Assembly: GCA_022340465.1 (NCBI GenBank)
Contig: JAJDNW010000011.1
Location: 1-61,333 of the forward strand
Length of the DNA stretch: 61,333 nt
From: Deltaproteobacteria bacterium
Lineage (GTDB): Bacteria > Desulfobacterota > Desulfobacteria > Desulfobacterales > B30-G6
Reading direction: 5' to 3'
How positions within the stretch are numbered: position 1 is the first letter of the stretch; each line of letters opens with the position of its first letter. The notes beneath the pieces are model-generated. The model was given only the letters and a program-made list of their open reading frames with translations. It made no database searches and had not been told where the DNA came from. Positions 8,621-17,722 of the stretch are shown piece by piece. A program made the translations under genes and the position numbers.

Positions 8621-10273
8621 CTACAATTCACGTCTGCTGAGTTTTCGATTTTCCATCTTGTATTCCACCCGCCGCCAGACGATGCCTCCCGGTTCACCGT
8701 CTACTGGTGTCGAAATGGCCGGATAGGCTGCCGGTGTCGGTGGTTTTTCAGGTGTCCTGGCCGCCACTTCGCTGGTTTCCAACTTGACCGGTTTGCCCCA
8801 CAAATATTCGATGCCCATCATGGTGTTGGCGATGAACTCCTTCACCAGGGGTTTGCCTTCGAAATGATGCACCAAATACAGTTCCTGACCGTCGTCATCC
8901 CGGTCTTTGACGGTGATATGGGGAGGATGGTAGAGTGTATTCCCAATCATCTTTAGGTACTCACCGACATCGCGACTTCTGACGTAGTATTCCCAAACCA
9001 TCTTTGTTTTGTTCAGCCTCTTTCCGGCCACAAATAGGTTGTGGCGGTTCATGAACTCCTGGGTCAGAAAGATGTTGATGAACATGGAGTCGCAGAAATT
9101 CTCACGTACGCTGAAAATATAGTTTCGGCCTTGGCCGGTTTCGGCGTCAAACGTCTTTCTCGCCCCGGCATCCCTCAGACGCTGGAACGCAAAAGCGTAG
9201 CGGCCCTTGTCGGCCATCTCCTCGATTTCTGAAAAAAGCCGCATTCCCAATGCGTAGGGGTTCAAGCCCACGCGCGGCAGAAAGGTCACCGCGGCGTTGA
9301 CCCTGGCAAAATCCACTTCGTGGCCACGGATGCGCTCGTCCTCGATAAACAGCCGCTCGTGCCAGTAGCTGGCCCACCCCTCGTTCATGATCTTGGTACG
9401 GATCTGCGGCTGGAAGAACAGGCTGGTCTTGCGGACAACCTGCATCACCGTTTTCATCCACCGGTTCTCTTCCCTGTTCAAAACGTCCGAGTGCTCCATC
9501 AGATATTGAAGCAGGTCCAGGTGCCCGTCGGATTTCTTTTCCAGGTTTTTCTGGAACAGCGCCCGGAACTCCGGGTGCTTCTTCTCTACTTCCGCAAAGA
9601 ACGAGTCTTCGCCCAGCTCGCCGTTTTCACCTATGCATTGGTTGTAGCGTTCTATTTCCTTGACATACGTGTTGATCTGGACATTCAGAACCGTCTGCAG
9701 AAAAATGTCGAAATAGTAATTCAACCGCTTGCTCTGATCGTCTCGGGTGCCGCCGTTCATTTCCGCCAGCGTTTCATGATACCCCACCAGGTTGTCTATG
9801 CCCCTTGCGAATTCAATGACATAGTCCACCCACTTGTTCTTTTCAGCCCGCAGGCGCGCGATCAGACGCTTGTCCGCCAGTGCCTGACCGGTAAAATCGT
9901 AGTCCCAGGTGTGTTGAAAGTAGATATTGTTCTGAAAAAAATCGATGTGCCCCAGCACATGATAGAAAATCATCACGTTGAGCCAGTCGGGGTTGTTGTC
10001 GTTGTAAAAGGAGATCGCCGGGCGTGTGTTGATCACGGTCTCATACGGGTTGCCCGGATAAAGCTCATACTTCCCTTTTTCCTTGAGCACTTCCACATCG
10101 TGCACCCAGTAGTCGTAGAGGGTCGGTATCATCAACTTGGGAGACAGTTCCAGAAGGTCGCGGTTGGTGACGATGTATTCCAGACTTTCGTCCTCGAAAC
10201 GCAGCCCGGCCTCCCGGGCGCGTTCCTTGCAGCCCTCCATGATCTTTTTGGTATGTTGGCCGATGAGCTCCAT
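8621..10273 (-). CDS. SpoVR/YcgB family protein
   Basis: This 550-residue soluble protein belongs to the SpoVR family, named for B. subtilis spore cortex formation and represented by YcgB in E. coli. Its biochemical activity is not established. Visible family signatures are FYHVLGHIDFFQNN, VGYHETLAEMN, MNEGWASYWHERL and LPRVGLNPYALG; the conserved His and Glu residues suggest a metal site. SpoVR proteins commonly co-occur with PrkA and DUF444 (YeaH) proteins, and all three are adjacent here on one strand. The C-terminal 40 residues are proline- and charge-rich. The start at ATG 10273 gives a full-length family member. It ends 9 bp before the second PrkA-like gene. Confidence 0.93.
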   Translation of the reverse strand: MELIGQHTKKIMEGCKERAREAGLRFEDESLEYIVTNRDLLELSPKLMIPTLYDYWVHDVEVLKEKGKYELYPGNPYETVINTRPAISFYNDNNPDWLNVMIFYHVLGHIDFFQNNIYFQHTWDYDFTGQALADKRLIARLRAEKNKWVDYVIEFARGIDNLVGYHETLAEMNGGTRDDQSKRLNYYFDIFLQTVLNVQINTYVKEIERYNQCIGENGELGEDSFFAEVEKKHPEFRALFQKNLEKKSDGHLDLLQYLMEHSDVLNREENRWMKTVMQVVRKTSLFFQPQIRTKIMNEGWASYWHERLFIEDERIRGHEVDFARVNAAVTFLPRVGLNPYALGMRLFSEIEEMADKGRYAFAFQRLRDAGARKTFDAETGQGRNYIFSVRENFCDSMFINIFLTQEFMNRHNLFVAGKRLNKTKMVWEYYVRSRDVGEYLKMIGNTLYHPPHITVKDRDDDGQELYLVHHFEGKPLVKEFIANTMMGIEYLWGKPVKLETSEVAARTPEKPPTPAAYPAISTPVDGEPGGIVWRRVEYKMENRKLSRREL

Positions 10274-10493
10274 AACACAAAACCTTTTTTCGGCGGTTAC
10301 ATCGTCGTTTTTTCTTCTTTTTGGCGGAAGCCGCTCATCATTGCCCCCTCAAACCCAAGGCATCCTTTCGATATGCCGCCTTGAAAATATCAGGAACGGT
10401 CATGCACGCCATTCGTAACGCTTTTCTGGCGATCACGATAGAAGGACGCTGCTGTTGTCTACCAAACACAAATCACGACACACCAAACACCGG

Positions 10494-11888
10494 TTACGAA
10501 ATCAACCGTTTTATGCCCTCGATCAACCGCGGTTCATCCGCATTTTCCCGCACGGCATCCAGCCTGAGAAGCTCCTTTTTTTCGTTCAGCAGGCCGGATT
10601 TTCCGATATATTTCTCCACTTCCGTTCCGCGGTGCGTGGTGCCGGCATGCTCGGCGATGGTTATGCCTACACGGTTGGCATAGGTCAGCATTTTTTTCAG
10701 TTCGGGAAGGGCCTCCACGCCCTCCTTGTCCCAGTCGTCGCCATCCGTCCCGTGGAAGACATAGATATTGTAGTCCCGTGACAGGCTCTCCGCTTCCACG
10801 ATCTCGTTCACCAGACGGTAGGCCGAAACCACCTTGGTGCCGCCTGCTACCCTGGAGTTGTAGTAGGTATAGAAATCGTCCACCTCCTTGGCCGACGTGT
10901 CGTGGAGGATGAAGCGCGACTCCACTTGGCGGGCGTACTGATAAAGCAGCCAGCTGTAGATCAGGACATGCTGGGTCACCACCAGTTCGGTCACCTTGCC
11001 CTGCATGGAGCCCGAGTAATCGCGCAGGAAAAATATCATGGCCTGGGATTCGTAGTCCTTCTCCTTGGAAAGGATGCGGTAGACCCTGTCCGCGGGCGTT
11101 ATCAGAAAGCGGGTCGGGTCTATGGCGAAGGGGTCTGTAAGGTTGCCCAGGTTGATGTTGGTCTCCACGATTTCACGCAGGGTCGCCTTCTTGTCGAGCA
11201 CCTGGCCGAATCCCTTGTGCTTGTCTGTCAGGTCGTAGGTGTAGCGCGTCAGCGACCGTTTTTTTCCCTTGTCCTTGAGGTTGGGCAGTTCGAACTTCTC
11301 GGTCAGTATCCTGCCCAGGTCGTAGGCGCTGGATTCCATTTCATGGGGGCCCTCTTCACCTTCCCCGGGGCCGGCACCGCTGCCGGGTTCGGGCGTGCGC
11401 ACCGGCTCTTCGCCGATCACCTCGCCCTCCTGGCCGTCACCCGAACCGCCGGAAGCCTCTTGTTCGTCATCCCGCACCGCCAGCTTGTCATGGATGAATT
11501 TTTCTTCGACCGTCGTGGGCACCACCACGACGCGGTCCTTTCCGCCCCGTCCCGGCTTGACCATGCGGCCCACCCGGATTTTCCGGGGAAACCCGTCCGC
11601 TTCCCGCTGCTTGTCCTTTTCCAGCAGTTCGTCCAGGGAGCGCAGCCCGGCATGATAGTCCCCCGAAGCGAGCCTCATATCCTGGAGAACCGACAGATCG
11701 TGATAGTCATAAAATCCGTCCACATTGCCCTGAATTTTCTCGCCGCTGCCCGGGTCCCTGACAATTCTGTCCTCCGGAACGCCGTGCGACCCCTCGAACC
11801 GGACCTCCGCCAGGACCTTCTCCTCCTCCTCCGGCGTCAGCCCGCGGACTTTTAATTTTTTATATAGGTCGATCAGGCTTTTGTTCAC
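10494..11888 (-). CDS. yeaH: DUF444/YeaH family von Willebrand factor A protein
   Basis: This 464-residue protein has an N-terminal charged region, a Gly/Glu/Pro-rich low-complexity linker (about 125-185) and a C-terminal von Willebrand A-like domain. The MIDAS-type motif is DYSGSMQGK (about residue 300), and HGTDGDDWDKE follows later. DUF444 proteins are encoded next to PrkA/YeaG across proteobacteria and are thought to work with the kinase; the mechanism is unknown. The start is GTG at 11888 with TGGAG 7 nt upstream. The gene follows the PrkA/YeaG gene by 17 bp. A 220-bp spacer separates it from spoVR, with no obvious ORF or terminator. Confidence 0.93.
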   Translation of the reverse strand: MNKSLIDLYKKLKVRGLTPEEEEKVLAEVRFEGSHGVPEDRIVRDPGSGEKIQGNVDGFYDYHDLSVLQDMRLASGDYHAGLRSLDELLEKDKQREADGFPRKIRVGRMVKPGRGGKDRVVVVPTTVEEKFIHDKLAVRDDEQEASGGSGDGQEGEVIGEEPVRTPEPGSGAGPGEGEEGPHEMESSAYDLGRILTEKFELPNLKDKGKKRSLTRYTYDLTDKHKGFGQVLDKKATLREIVETNINLGNLTDPFAIDPTRFLITPADRVYRILSKEKDYESQAMIFFLRDYSGSMQGKVTELVVTQHVLIYSWLLYQYARQVESRFILHDTSAKEVDDFYTYYNSRVAGGTKVVSAYRLVNEIVEAESLSRDYNIYVFHGTDGDDWDKEGVEALPELKKMLTYANRVGITIAEHAGTTHRGTEVEKYIGKSGLLNEKKELLRLDAVRENADEPRLIEGIKRLIS

Positions 11889-11905
11889 GGTTTACTCCAG
11901 CAATT

Positions 11906-13966
11906 TTATTTCTCATCCTCCTGGGTACAGAAGTACTCAATCGTCTTCTGGGCACAGGTGTTGCAATACCCCAGCTTGTTGAGCATCGTGTCTATCATGC
12001 GGTCGTAAAGTTTCTGATTCTCCTCGTTTGTGCGGTTGGCCAGAGCGCCGATCAGACTCCCGGCGCCGGCGATGTCGGATTTCAACCGGACGTCGGTCAC
12101 CGCCTTGACCAGTTCGAGGTTGTCCATGAAGTCATAGTCCGGGTCCACGGAAATCTTCTGACCATATATCTTGCGGATGGAGGTCCGGAATGATTCCCGC
12201 TGCTCTTCGGTTTTCAGGCCCAGCCGCTCCTCGACGCTCTTGATATAGCGCTCGTCCACTTTCAGTGCCTTGAGTTCACCGGTCTGCGGATCTTTGTATT
12301 TCCACATTTTGTCCGCACCCAGGTTTTCGGCGTCGATGCCGATGATCATGTTCACGTAGTTGATCACGTCTTTGCGGATGGCCAGAGGTTCGTCCATATA
12401 GGCGTTGAACATCTCGGTCATGATGCGCTCACGATAGAGGCCCTTGGCCGTTTTCAGGTCCTCGAGGTACTTGACCCTGTCGTTGGCGTCGGTGACATAA
12501 TCCAGGATAACCCGTTCCATGGACCGAAAAATGTCGTAGGCAAACATGCAGCGTCCCTCGTTGGTTTCCGAGCTCTCGATGAGCAATTGGATGGATCTTC
12601 CCAGGTTCCGCTGGCCGAGCCCCTTCTGTCCGAAACGCTTGGTTATGTCCGGGTTCTGGCTCAGGCTGTCGATCACTTCCGCGAGCGTTTTGATGCTTTT
12701 TTCCCCGGCGACCTCCCCGGCGGCCAGTTTCATGGTTTCGATGGGCGTCAGCTTCTCCGACCGCGGCAGCCGCGTCATCACCACCGCCGCCGATGCGGCG
12801 TAGTTCAGGTTGGGATCCTGGTGGAGTTCCTCGCGCAAAAAGGTCGTCCGGGCCTCGCTGCCGATGGCGTAACCCGTGAGGTCTTTCTGCAGTACGTAAT
12901 TGGTGTTGTGCGAGATGTAGGATACCCGGCAGCGGTCGACGATGGGCGCCTCCTCTTTCTCTTCCAGAAAGCGATTGAACTCGGAGTTGTTGGAGGTGGC
13001 GATGATCAAGGAGTCGATGGGCCATTTGAAGCCGTCGATCTCGATGTTGCGGTTCTGGATGACACCGAGATAGACCTGGACCAGGTCCTTCTTATTTTTG
13101 AATATTTCATCGCTGAAGTGAATGCCTCCGCCGGCGACTCGGGCCAGAGCCCCGCGCCGCAGATCAAACCGGTAGGGGTTGTTGGTGTCGATGATGTGCA
13201 GCAGGCGCTGGATGGATTCCTCTCCCAGAAGATCCACGGCCGAAGAGGTGATCTTGTCCTTTGCGGGATATTTCCCGGTTACCGTTCCCAGGCTTTCCGT
13301 GAGCGGCACCGGGAAAATATCGACCATCTGGAGCATTTTGTCCATGTCGCCATCGGTAAAGTTGCGGATGTCGTTCCAGATGTATCCCGAACAGGCCCCC
13401 AATGGCCTGTAGTTTTCATAAAGCCGCTCCACTGCGGCATCGCTGAACCCAAAGCTCTCGCCCAGAAACCGCCGGTTTTCTTCCGCGTTCTCGAACAGGT
13501 TCATGGCCAGGATGGCAGGGTCCTCGTAAGTCTGCGATTCGATGACCGCAATCCTGCCATAGCTTCCCAGCTTATCCATACCGTTGAAGCGGAACGTGTA
13601 CCGGCGGTTCGGATCTTGGGACAAAAACTCACGGTACTTTTCACACACGAATTCAACAAAAAAGGTCTTGCCGTTTCCGGGCTCGCCGACAAGCACATAG
13701 GCCATCTCCTGCGACGAGCCCCCTTCGGCGGCGTCTTTGACATAGGAAACGAAGCTGTTGATCTCGTCGTACATTCCGATCATATGCTTGCGCCCCGTAC
13801 GGAATATGCTGAAATCGTAGGTAGATTTTCCATTGACCGTCACCTTGCCGATGTCGCAGTCGAGGATCATCCTGGCCACGGCCTGAAACGCGTTCTCGAA
13901 ACGCCTGTTGCCGACTTTGACTTCTGACATGTGATGATGAAGCGCCGAATTCGTTTGCTTAGCCAT
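11906..13966 (-). CDS. yeaG: PrkA/YeaG family AAA+ serine protein kinase
   Basis: This 686-residue protein is a PrkA-family AAA+ ATPase with serine kinase activity reported for the family, usually in stress and starvation responses. Walker A is GEPGNGKT (residues 94-101), a GGGIHFSDEIFKNK Walker-B region lies at about 290, and the sensor region IIATSNNSEFNRF follows. The C-terminal half is the conserved PrkA helical domain, ending with ANRTNEENQKLYDRM. The final segment CNTCAQKTIEYFC carries three Cys, a possible metal or redox site. The ATG at 13966 is preferred over a longer frame reaching 14038 because GGGAGGT lies just upstream. It is the first gene of the yeaG-yeaH-spoVR-prkA2 cluster. 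Confidence 0.93.
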   Translation of the reverse strand: MAKQTNSALHHHMSEVKVGNRRFENAFQAVARMILDCDIGKVTVNGKSTYDFSIFRTGRKHMIGMYDEINSFVSYVKDAAEGGSSQEMAYVLVGEPGNGKTFFVEFVCEKYREFLSQDPNRRYTFRFNGMDKLGSYGRIAVIESQTYEDPAILAMNLFENAEENRRFLGESFGFSDAAVERLYENYRPLGACSGYIWNDIRNFTDGDMDKMLQMVDIFPVPLTESLGTVTGKYPAKDKITSSAVDLLGEESIQRLLHIIDTNNPYRFDLRRGALARVAGGGIHFSDEIFKNKKDLVQVYLGVIQNRNIEIDGFKWPIDSLIIATSNNSEFNRFLEEKEEAPIVDRCRVSYISHNTNYVLQKDLTGYAIGSEARTTFLREELHQDPNLNYAASAAVVMTRLPRSEKLTPIETMKLAAGEVAGEKSIKTLAEVIDSLSQNPDITKRFGQKGLGQRNLGRSIQLLIESSETNEGRCMFAYDIFRSMERVILDYVTDANDRVKYLEDLKTAKGLYRERIMTEMFNAYMDEPLAIRKDVINYVNMIIGIDAENLGADKMWKYKDPQTGELKALKVDERYIKSVEERLGLKTEEQRESFRTSIRKIYGQKISVDPDYDFMDNLELVKAVTDVRLKSDIAGAGSLIGALANRTNEENQKLYDRMIDTMLNKLGYCNTCAQKTIEYFCTQEDEK

Positions 13967-14417
13967 TGTTACCTCCCATGCAGTGTGGACTTCGACTTCA
14001 ACGATGAGGTGGGCCTCGTCTTTCAGCCCTGATTGCACCGCCTTTCATGGCCTTCGGCTACCTGTGCCGACGGGAATGTGGGCTCTTGTTCACCAGCGGC
14101 CCTGGTGCCGATACCCCTTGAGAATAAATTTCAGAATTCGTTGTTGTCGCGGGAAATCGTGCACCCTTGGGTTGTGATGGCGCATATCCAGTGAGCGATG
14201 GAACAGGGCGGCATGTTTCCCATGTTCATCTCTGGTAGAAGGTGGGCTGTAACTTGATGACTGAATGCTGCTTTCTACAGATGCCACAGGCATTCTGCAA
14301 GTCAGGGTCGCGTCAGCTGCGATAGATCTGTAAAAACAGTTGGCATAATTTTTCTCGCTGTTTAAGAATAACGATCTATAGACCACTTTTCAACAAAAAA
14401 CGGAAAAATTGATAAAT
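13967..14417. promoter_or_regulatory. Intergenic region upstream of the PrkA operon
   Basis: The 451 bp between the divergent PrkA operon and the Cys-rich protein gene must hold the promoters of both. On the minus strand a weak -24/-12-like sequence, CGGCAC-CAGGG-CCGCT (14095-14110), keeps the GG-N10-GC core but lacks the TT of the -12 box. A 98-codon minus-strand frame (14090-14386) resembles no known protein and is not called. Nothing else is recognised. Confidence 0.3.
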
Positions 14418-14930
14418 ATGCCCGTCTTAATCCCTCCATGGAAAAAACAGTCAGAATGGCGGGAGCTGCACAAAACCCTGGCCGCCCTGATCTCCAGCCG
14501 TGAGAAAGGGCTGGCCGACGCCAGGACCGCTGCCCGGAACATCCGCATGCACTTAGTCGACGTTGCCCTTCCAATGGAGAATCTCTGCCTGGAGACCTGC
14601 CGGTTTTGCCCGGGCGTCTGCTGCCGTGCGGCAACGGTATGGGCGGACTTCAAAGACGCCCTCTTCTGGCACCTCGCAGGGCAAAACATTCCCCCGGCGC
14701 AAAACCTGTCCCGGGCAGGGCAGACCTGTCGTTATCTCGGCGCGAAAGGCTGCACCCTGCCCCGTCTGTCACGGCCGTTCATGTGTACCTGGTACATTTG
14801 TCCCACCCAGGTCTCCCGGTTGAGAAACCTGCCGCAATCTGCCTCCTGCACAAAGCTGAAAATGACCCTGCAAACCATAAAAGATCTGCGCACGGAAATG
14901 GAAAATGCCTTTATTTGCGCAGTATTATGA
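14418..14930 (+). CDS. YkgJ-like cysteine-cluster protein
   Basis: This small (170-residue) soluble Cys-rich protein carries CRFCPGVCCR (about 54-63), then CRYLGAKGCTLPRLSRPFMC and TWYICP. The pattern Cx2Cx3CC ... C ... C ... RPxxC resembles the YkgJ/UPF0153 zinc- or iron-chelating family. The function is unknown. ATG at 14418 is used; a TTG three codons upstream is also open, and neither has a strong ribosome site. It is transcribed divergently from the PrkA operon and upstream of the iorA promoter, so it is probably monocistronic. Confidence 0.6.
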   Translation: MPVLIPPWKKQSEWRELHKTLAALISSREKGLADARTAARNIRMHLVDVALPMENLCLETCRFCPGVCCRAATVWADFKDALFWHLAGQNIPPAQNLSRAGQTCRYLGAKGCTLPRLSRPFMCTWYICPTQVSRLRNLPQSASCTKLKMTLQTIKDLRTEMENAFICAVL

Positions 14931-14966
14931 TCCTACCACGCACGTATCGGATGCCAACATTTTTCC

Positions 14967-14994
14967 TTGACACAACCACAATTGTAGCTGTAAT
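14967..14994 (+). promoter_or_regulatory. Sigma-70-type promoter upstream of iorA
   Basis: A consensus -35 TTGACA (14967-14972) is separated by 16 bp from TGTAAT (14989-14994), a five of six match to the -10 box. The predicted start is about 85 nt before the iorA ATG. Confidence 0.6.
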
Positions 14995-15085
14995 GTAGCT
15001 CTTAAAAAATTCCTCTCCACAATTTCGCTTACGGCTGTCGGATGCGGAGGATCTCACCCAACCCACATTCATCGAGGACCATACC

Positions 15086-16933
15086 ATGCATAAACTTCTC
15101 AGCGATAACCCAGGTAAAAAAATGCTCCTGCTCGGCAATGAGGCCATTGCCAGAGGAGCCATAGAAGCGGGCGTCGCCTTCGGTTCCACCTACCCGGGCA
15201 CGCCCTCATCCGAAATTTCCCTGGCCTTTTTCCAAATGTCACAGGAAAGCGACCTGTATTTCGAATACAGCACCAATGAAAAAGTGGCCCTGGAAGTGGC
15301 CGCAGGCGCGGCCAATTCGGGTGTGCGCACCATGTGCATGATGAAGCATGTCGGCCTCAACGTGGCAGCCGACCCGCTCATGACCCTGGCTTATGTCGGC
15401 GTCACTGCGGGCATGGTGATCGTGGTCGCCGACGACCCCTTCATGTTTTCAAGCCAGAACGAGCAGGACAACCGCTATTATGGCAAACTTTCCGGCCTGC
15501 CCATTCTCGAACCGTCCTCGGTGGAAGAGGCCAAGGAGATGGTCCCCTATGCCTTCGACCTGTCGGAGCGGCTCAAGGAACCGGTCATCCTCCGAACAAC
15601 CACCCGCATAAACCACTCGACCGGCATCGTAGAATTAAAAGAGATTCCGCCACGCGTCGTCAAGGGCGCCTTTGTCAAAGACCCCATGCGCTGTGTAACC
15701 GTGCCCGCCGTATCCAGGGGTCTGCATGTCAAGTTACTGGAAAATATCAAGAAAGCGGAGGAGGTCGCCGCCTCCTCCCCATACAATTTTATCGAGGGCG
15801 ACGGTCCCTGGGGCATCGTCTGCAACGGGGTTTCCTTTAACTACGTTTCCGATGCAGTCAGGGACCTGGGCATTGAAAACAGAACCAGGATACTGCGCAT
15901 CGGCTTCTCCCATCCCATGCCGGCTTCCCTGGTCCAAACGTTTATCAAGGGCTGTGAAAAAATCCTGGTGGTCGAAGAAGGCGAACCCTACATGGAGGAA
16001 ATGGTCAAGGTTTACGCTCAGGAGGCCAATCTGGGCATTCCCATCCGGGGAAAGGGTGACGATCTTTTTTCACGCCTTTACGAATTCAATCCTGCGCAGG
16101 TCAGGCAACATGTCGCCGCCTTTTTCGGTGCAGCCTATACCGCCCCCGCCCAGACGGACGTTTCCGATGTCCCTGACATCCCCCAAAGGCCGCCCAACCT
16201 CTGTGCCGGCTGCTCCCACCGGGCGACGTTTTACGCCATCAAAAAGGCCACCGGTGGCTTGGATGTCATTCACCCTACGGATATCGGCTGCTACACCCTC
16301 GGATTTCTGCCGCCCATGGCCATGGGCGACTTCGTGATCTGCATGGGATCTTCGGTCAGTTCCTCGTGCGGTTTTTCCCGGGCGACGGACCAAAAGGTTA
16401 TTTCCTTCATCGGAGACTCGACCTTTTTTCACTCGGGCATCACCGGTCTGGTCAACGCCGTTTTCAACAACCACGATTTTACCCTGGTGATTCTGGACAA
16501 CGGCACGACGGCCATGACCGGCCACCAGCCCAACCCCGGCGTGGACATGGAAAATTTCAACCTGAACGGCTACGGACGCGTTTCCATCGAAGCCCTGGTG
16601 AAGGCTCTGGGCGTCCAGCACGTATCGGTCATCAAGCCCTACCGGTTGAAAAAAAGCATCGCCGCCATCAAGGAGGCCCTGGACTTCAAAGGGGTGTCGG
16701 TGGTCATTGCCCAGGAGACCTGCACCCTTTTTGCCAAGGGGATTAAAAAGATCAAACCACGCGCGTTTTATGTGAGCGACAAGTGCAAGAACCATCGGGA
16801 GTGCATAGAAACGTTCACCTGCCCGGCCTTCTTCATCCAAGGGGACAAGCCGGCCATTGACGCAAACACCTGTGTCGGTTGCGCCGTCTGCGCTCAGATC
16901 TGTCCCGAAAATGCCATATTACCTTTAAAATAG
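15086..16933 (+). CDS. iorA: Indolepyruvate:ferredoxin oxidoreductase, alpha subunit
   Basis: IorA oxidatively decarboxylates aryl pyruvates (indolepyruvate, phenylpyruvate, hydroxyphenylpyruvate) to aryl-acetyl-CoA with reduction of ferredoxin, using thiamine diphosphate. The 615-residue protein has the N-terminal pyrimidine-binding domain (GSTYPGTPSSEI), a central domain and the ThDP-binding region (GDSTFFHSGITGL, then NAVFNNHDFTLVILDN). The C-terminal ferredoxin domain has CKNHRECIETFTCP and CVGCAVCAQICPENA. The ATG at 15086 is preceded by GAGGA. The beta subunit follows after 20 bp and an aryl-CoA ligase after that, a common pairing in anaerobes that degrade aromatic amino acids. Confidence 0.96.
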   Translation: MHKLLSDNPGKKMLLLGNEAIARGAIEAGVAFGSTYPGTPSSEISLAFFQMSQESDLYFEYSTNEKVALEVAAGAANSGVRTMCMMKHVGLNVAADPLMTLAYVGVTAGMVIVVADDPFMFSSQNEQDNRYYGKLSGLPILEPSSVEEAKEMVPYAFDLSERLKEPVILRTTTRINHSTGIVELKEIPPRVVKGAFVKDPMRCVTVPAVSRGLHVKLLENIKKAEEVAASSPYNFIEGDGPWGIVCNGVSFNYVSDAVRDLGIENRTRILRIGFSHPMPASLVQTFIKGCEKILVVEEGEPYMEEMVKVYAQEANLGIPIRGKGDDLFSRLYEFNPAQVRQHVAAFFGAAYTAPAQTDVSDVPDIPQRPPNLCAGCSHRATFYAIKKATGGLDVIHPTDIGCYTLGFLPPMAMGDFVICMGSSVSSSCGFSRATDQKVISFIGDSTFFHSGITGLVNAVFNNHDFTLVILDNGTTAMTGHQPNPGVDMENFNLNGYGRVSIEALVKALGVQHVSVIKPYRLKKSIAAIKEALDFKGVSVVIAQETCTLFAKGIKKIKPRAFYVSDKCKNHRECIETFTCPAFFIQGDKPAIDANTCVGCAVCAQICPENAILPLK

Positions 16934-16953
16934 AGAACAAATAGGATGTTGAC

Positions 16954-17547
16954 ATGGATACAAAAAGACTGATTATCGTGGCGGTGGGAGGGCAAGGGAA
17001 CCTGCTGGCATCGAAGGTACTGGGAGAGGCGGCGCTGCTTTCCGATATTCCGGTCAGGATGAGTGAAATTCACGGAATGGCGCAACGAGGCGGTGTCGTG
17101 GAGTCCGCCGTCGTTTTTGGTGATGCCCGAAGCACCATTATATCGGATGGTGAAGCCGACGTACTGGTGGGGTTTGAACCGTCCGAAACCCTGCGTGCCC
17201 TCAACAAATGCAATCCTGACACCATTGTCATCACCAATACGGCCCCGCTTCCGCCTTTCACTGTCGGTCTCGGTATCGGCGTCTATCCCGACATGGATGA
17301 GCTCAAACGGTTGATCAGGGAAAAAACCGCCAGCCTTATCGCTTTTGACGCTATCAAGCTGGCCAAGGAAGCCGGCAATGTCATGTCCTTGAACATTGTC
17401 CTGATGGGGGCTCTCATCCAGACCGGCGTCCTTTCCCTCACGGAGGAAAGCGTGAAAAAAGCGATCGAGACCACCACTAAAAAGGCCTTCGTGGAGACAA
17501 ACCTGAAAGCGTTCGAACTCGGGTTCGCAGCAGCCGGAAGTGCATAA
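16954..17547 (+). CDS. iorB: Indolepyruvate:ferredoxin oxidoreductase, beta subunit
   Basis: This 197-residue protein is the gamma-type subunit partner of IorA (2-oxoacid:acceptor oxidoreductase family). The N-terminal GGQGNLLASKVLGEAA motif and the segment EIHGMAQRGGVVESAV are diagnostic. It starts 20 bp after iorA and is cotranscribed with it. It has the usual family length with no anomaly. Confidence 0.96.
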   Translation: MDTKRLIIVAVGGQGNLLASKVLGEAALLSDIPVRMSEIHGMAQRGGVVESAVVFGDARSTIISDGEADVLVGFEPSETLRALNKCNPDTIVITNTAPLPPFTVGLGIGVYPDMDELKRLIREKTASLIAFDAIKLAKEAGNVMSLNIVLMGALIQTGVLSLTEESVKKAIETTTKKAFVETNLKAFELGFAAAGSA

Positions 17548-17722
17548 ATCCCGCAGTTGAAACGCTGGGGTAAATACAAGGGTTGTTTCCATCTGACGGC
17601 ACGTTAGCCGACAGCCTGTATGCAATTTTTTCTAATACCCGAATTTGGATTTTCGCATATAGCAAAGAAGTCGCTGCTCATCATCGACGGAAAAATCCAG
17701 ATCAAAACGAAGGAGGAAAACG

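Noticed and set aside
14341-14357. Plus-strand TGGCAT sequence as a sigma-54 promoter for the Cys-rich gene
   Set aside because: The -12 GC is missing at the required spacing.
14090-14386. A 98-codon minus-strand frame upstream of the PrkA operon
   Set aside because: It has no recognisable family, no ribosome site and atypical composition; it is more likely leader or promoter DNA.
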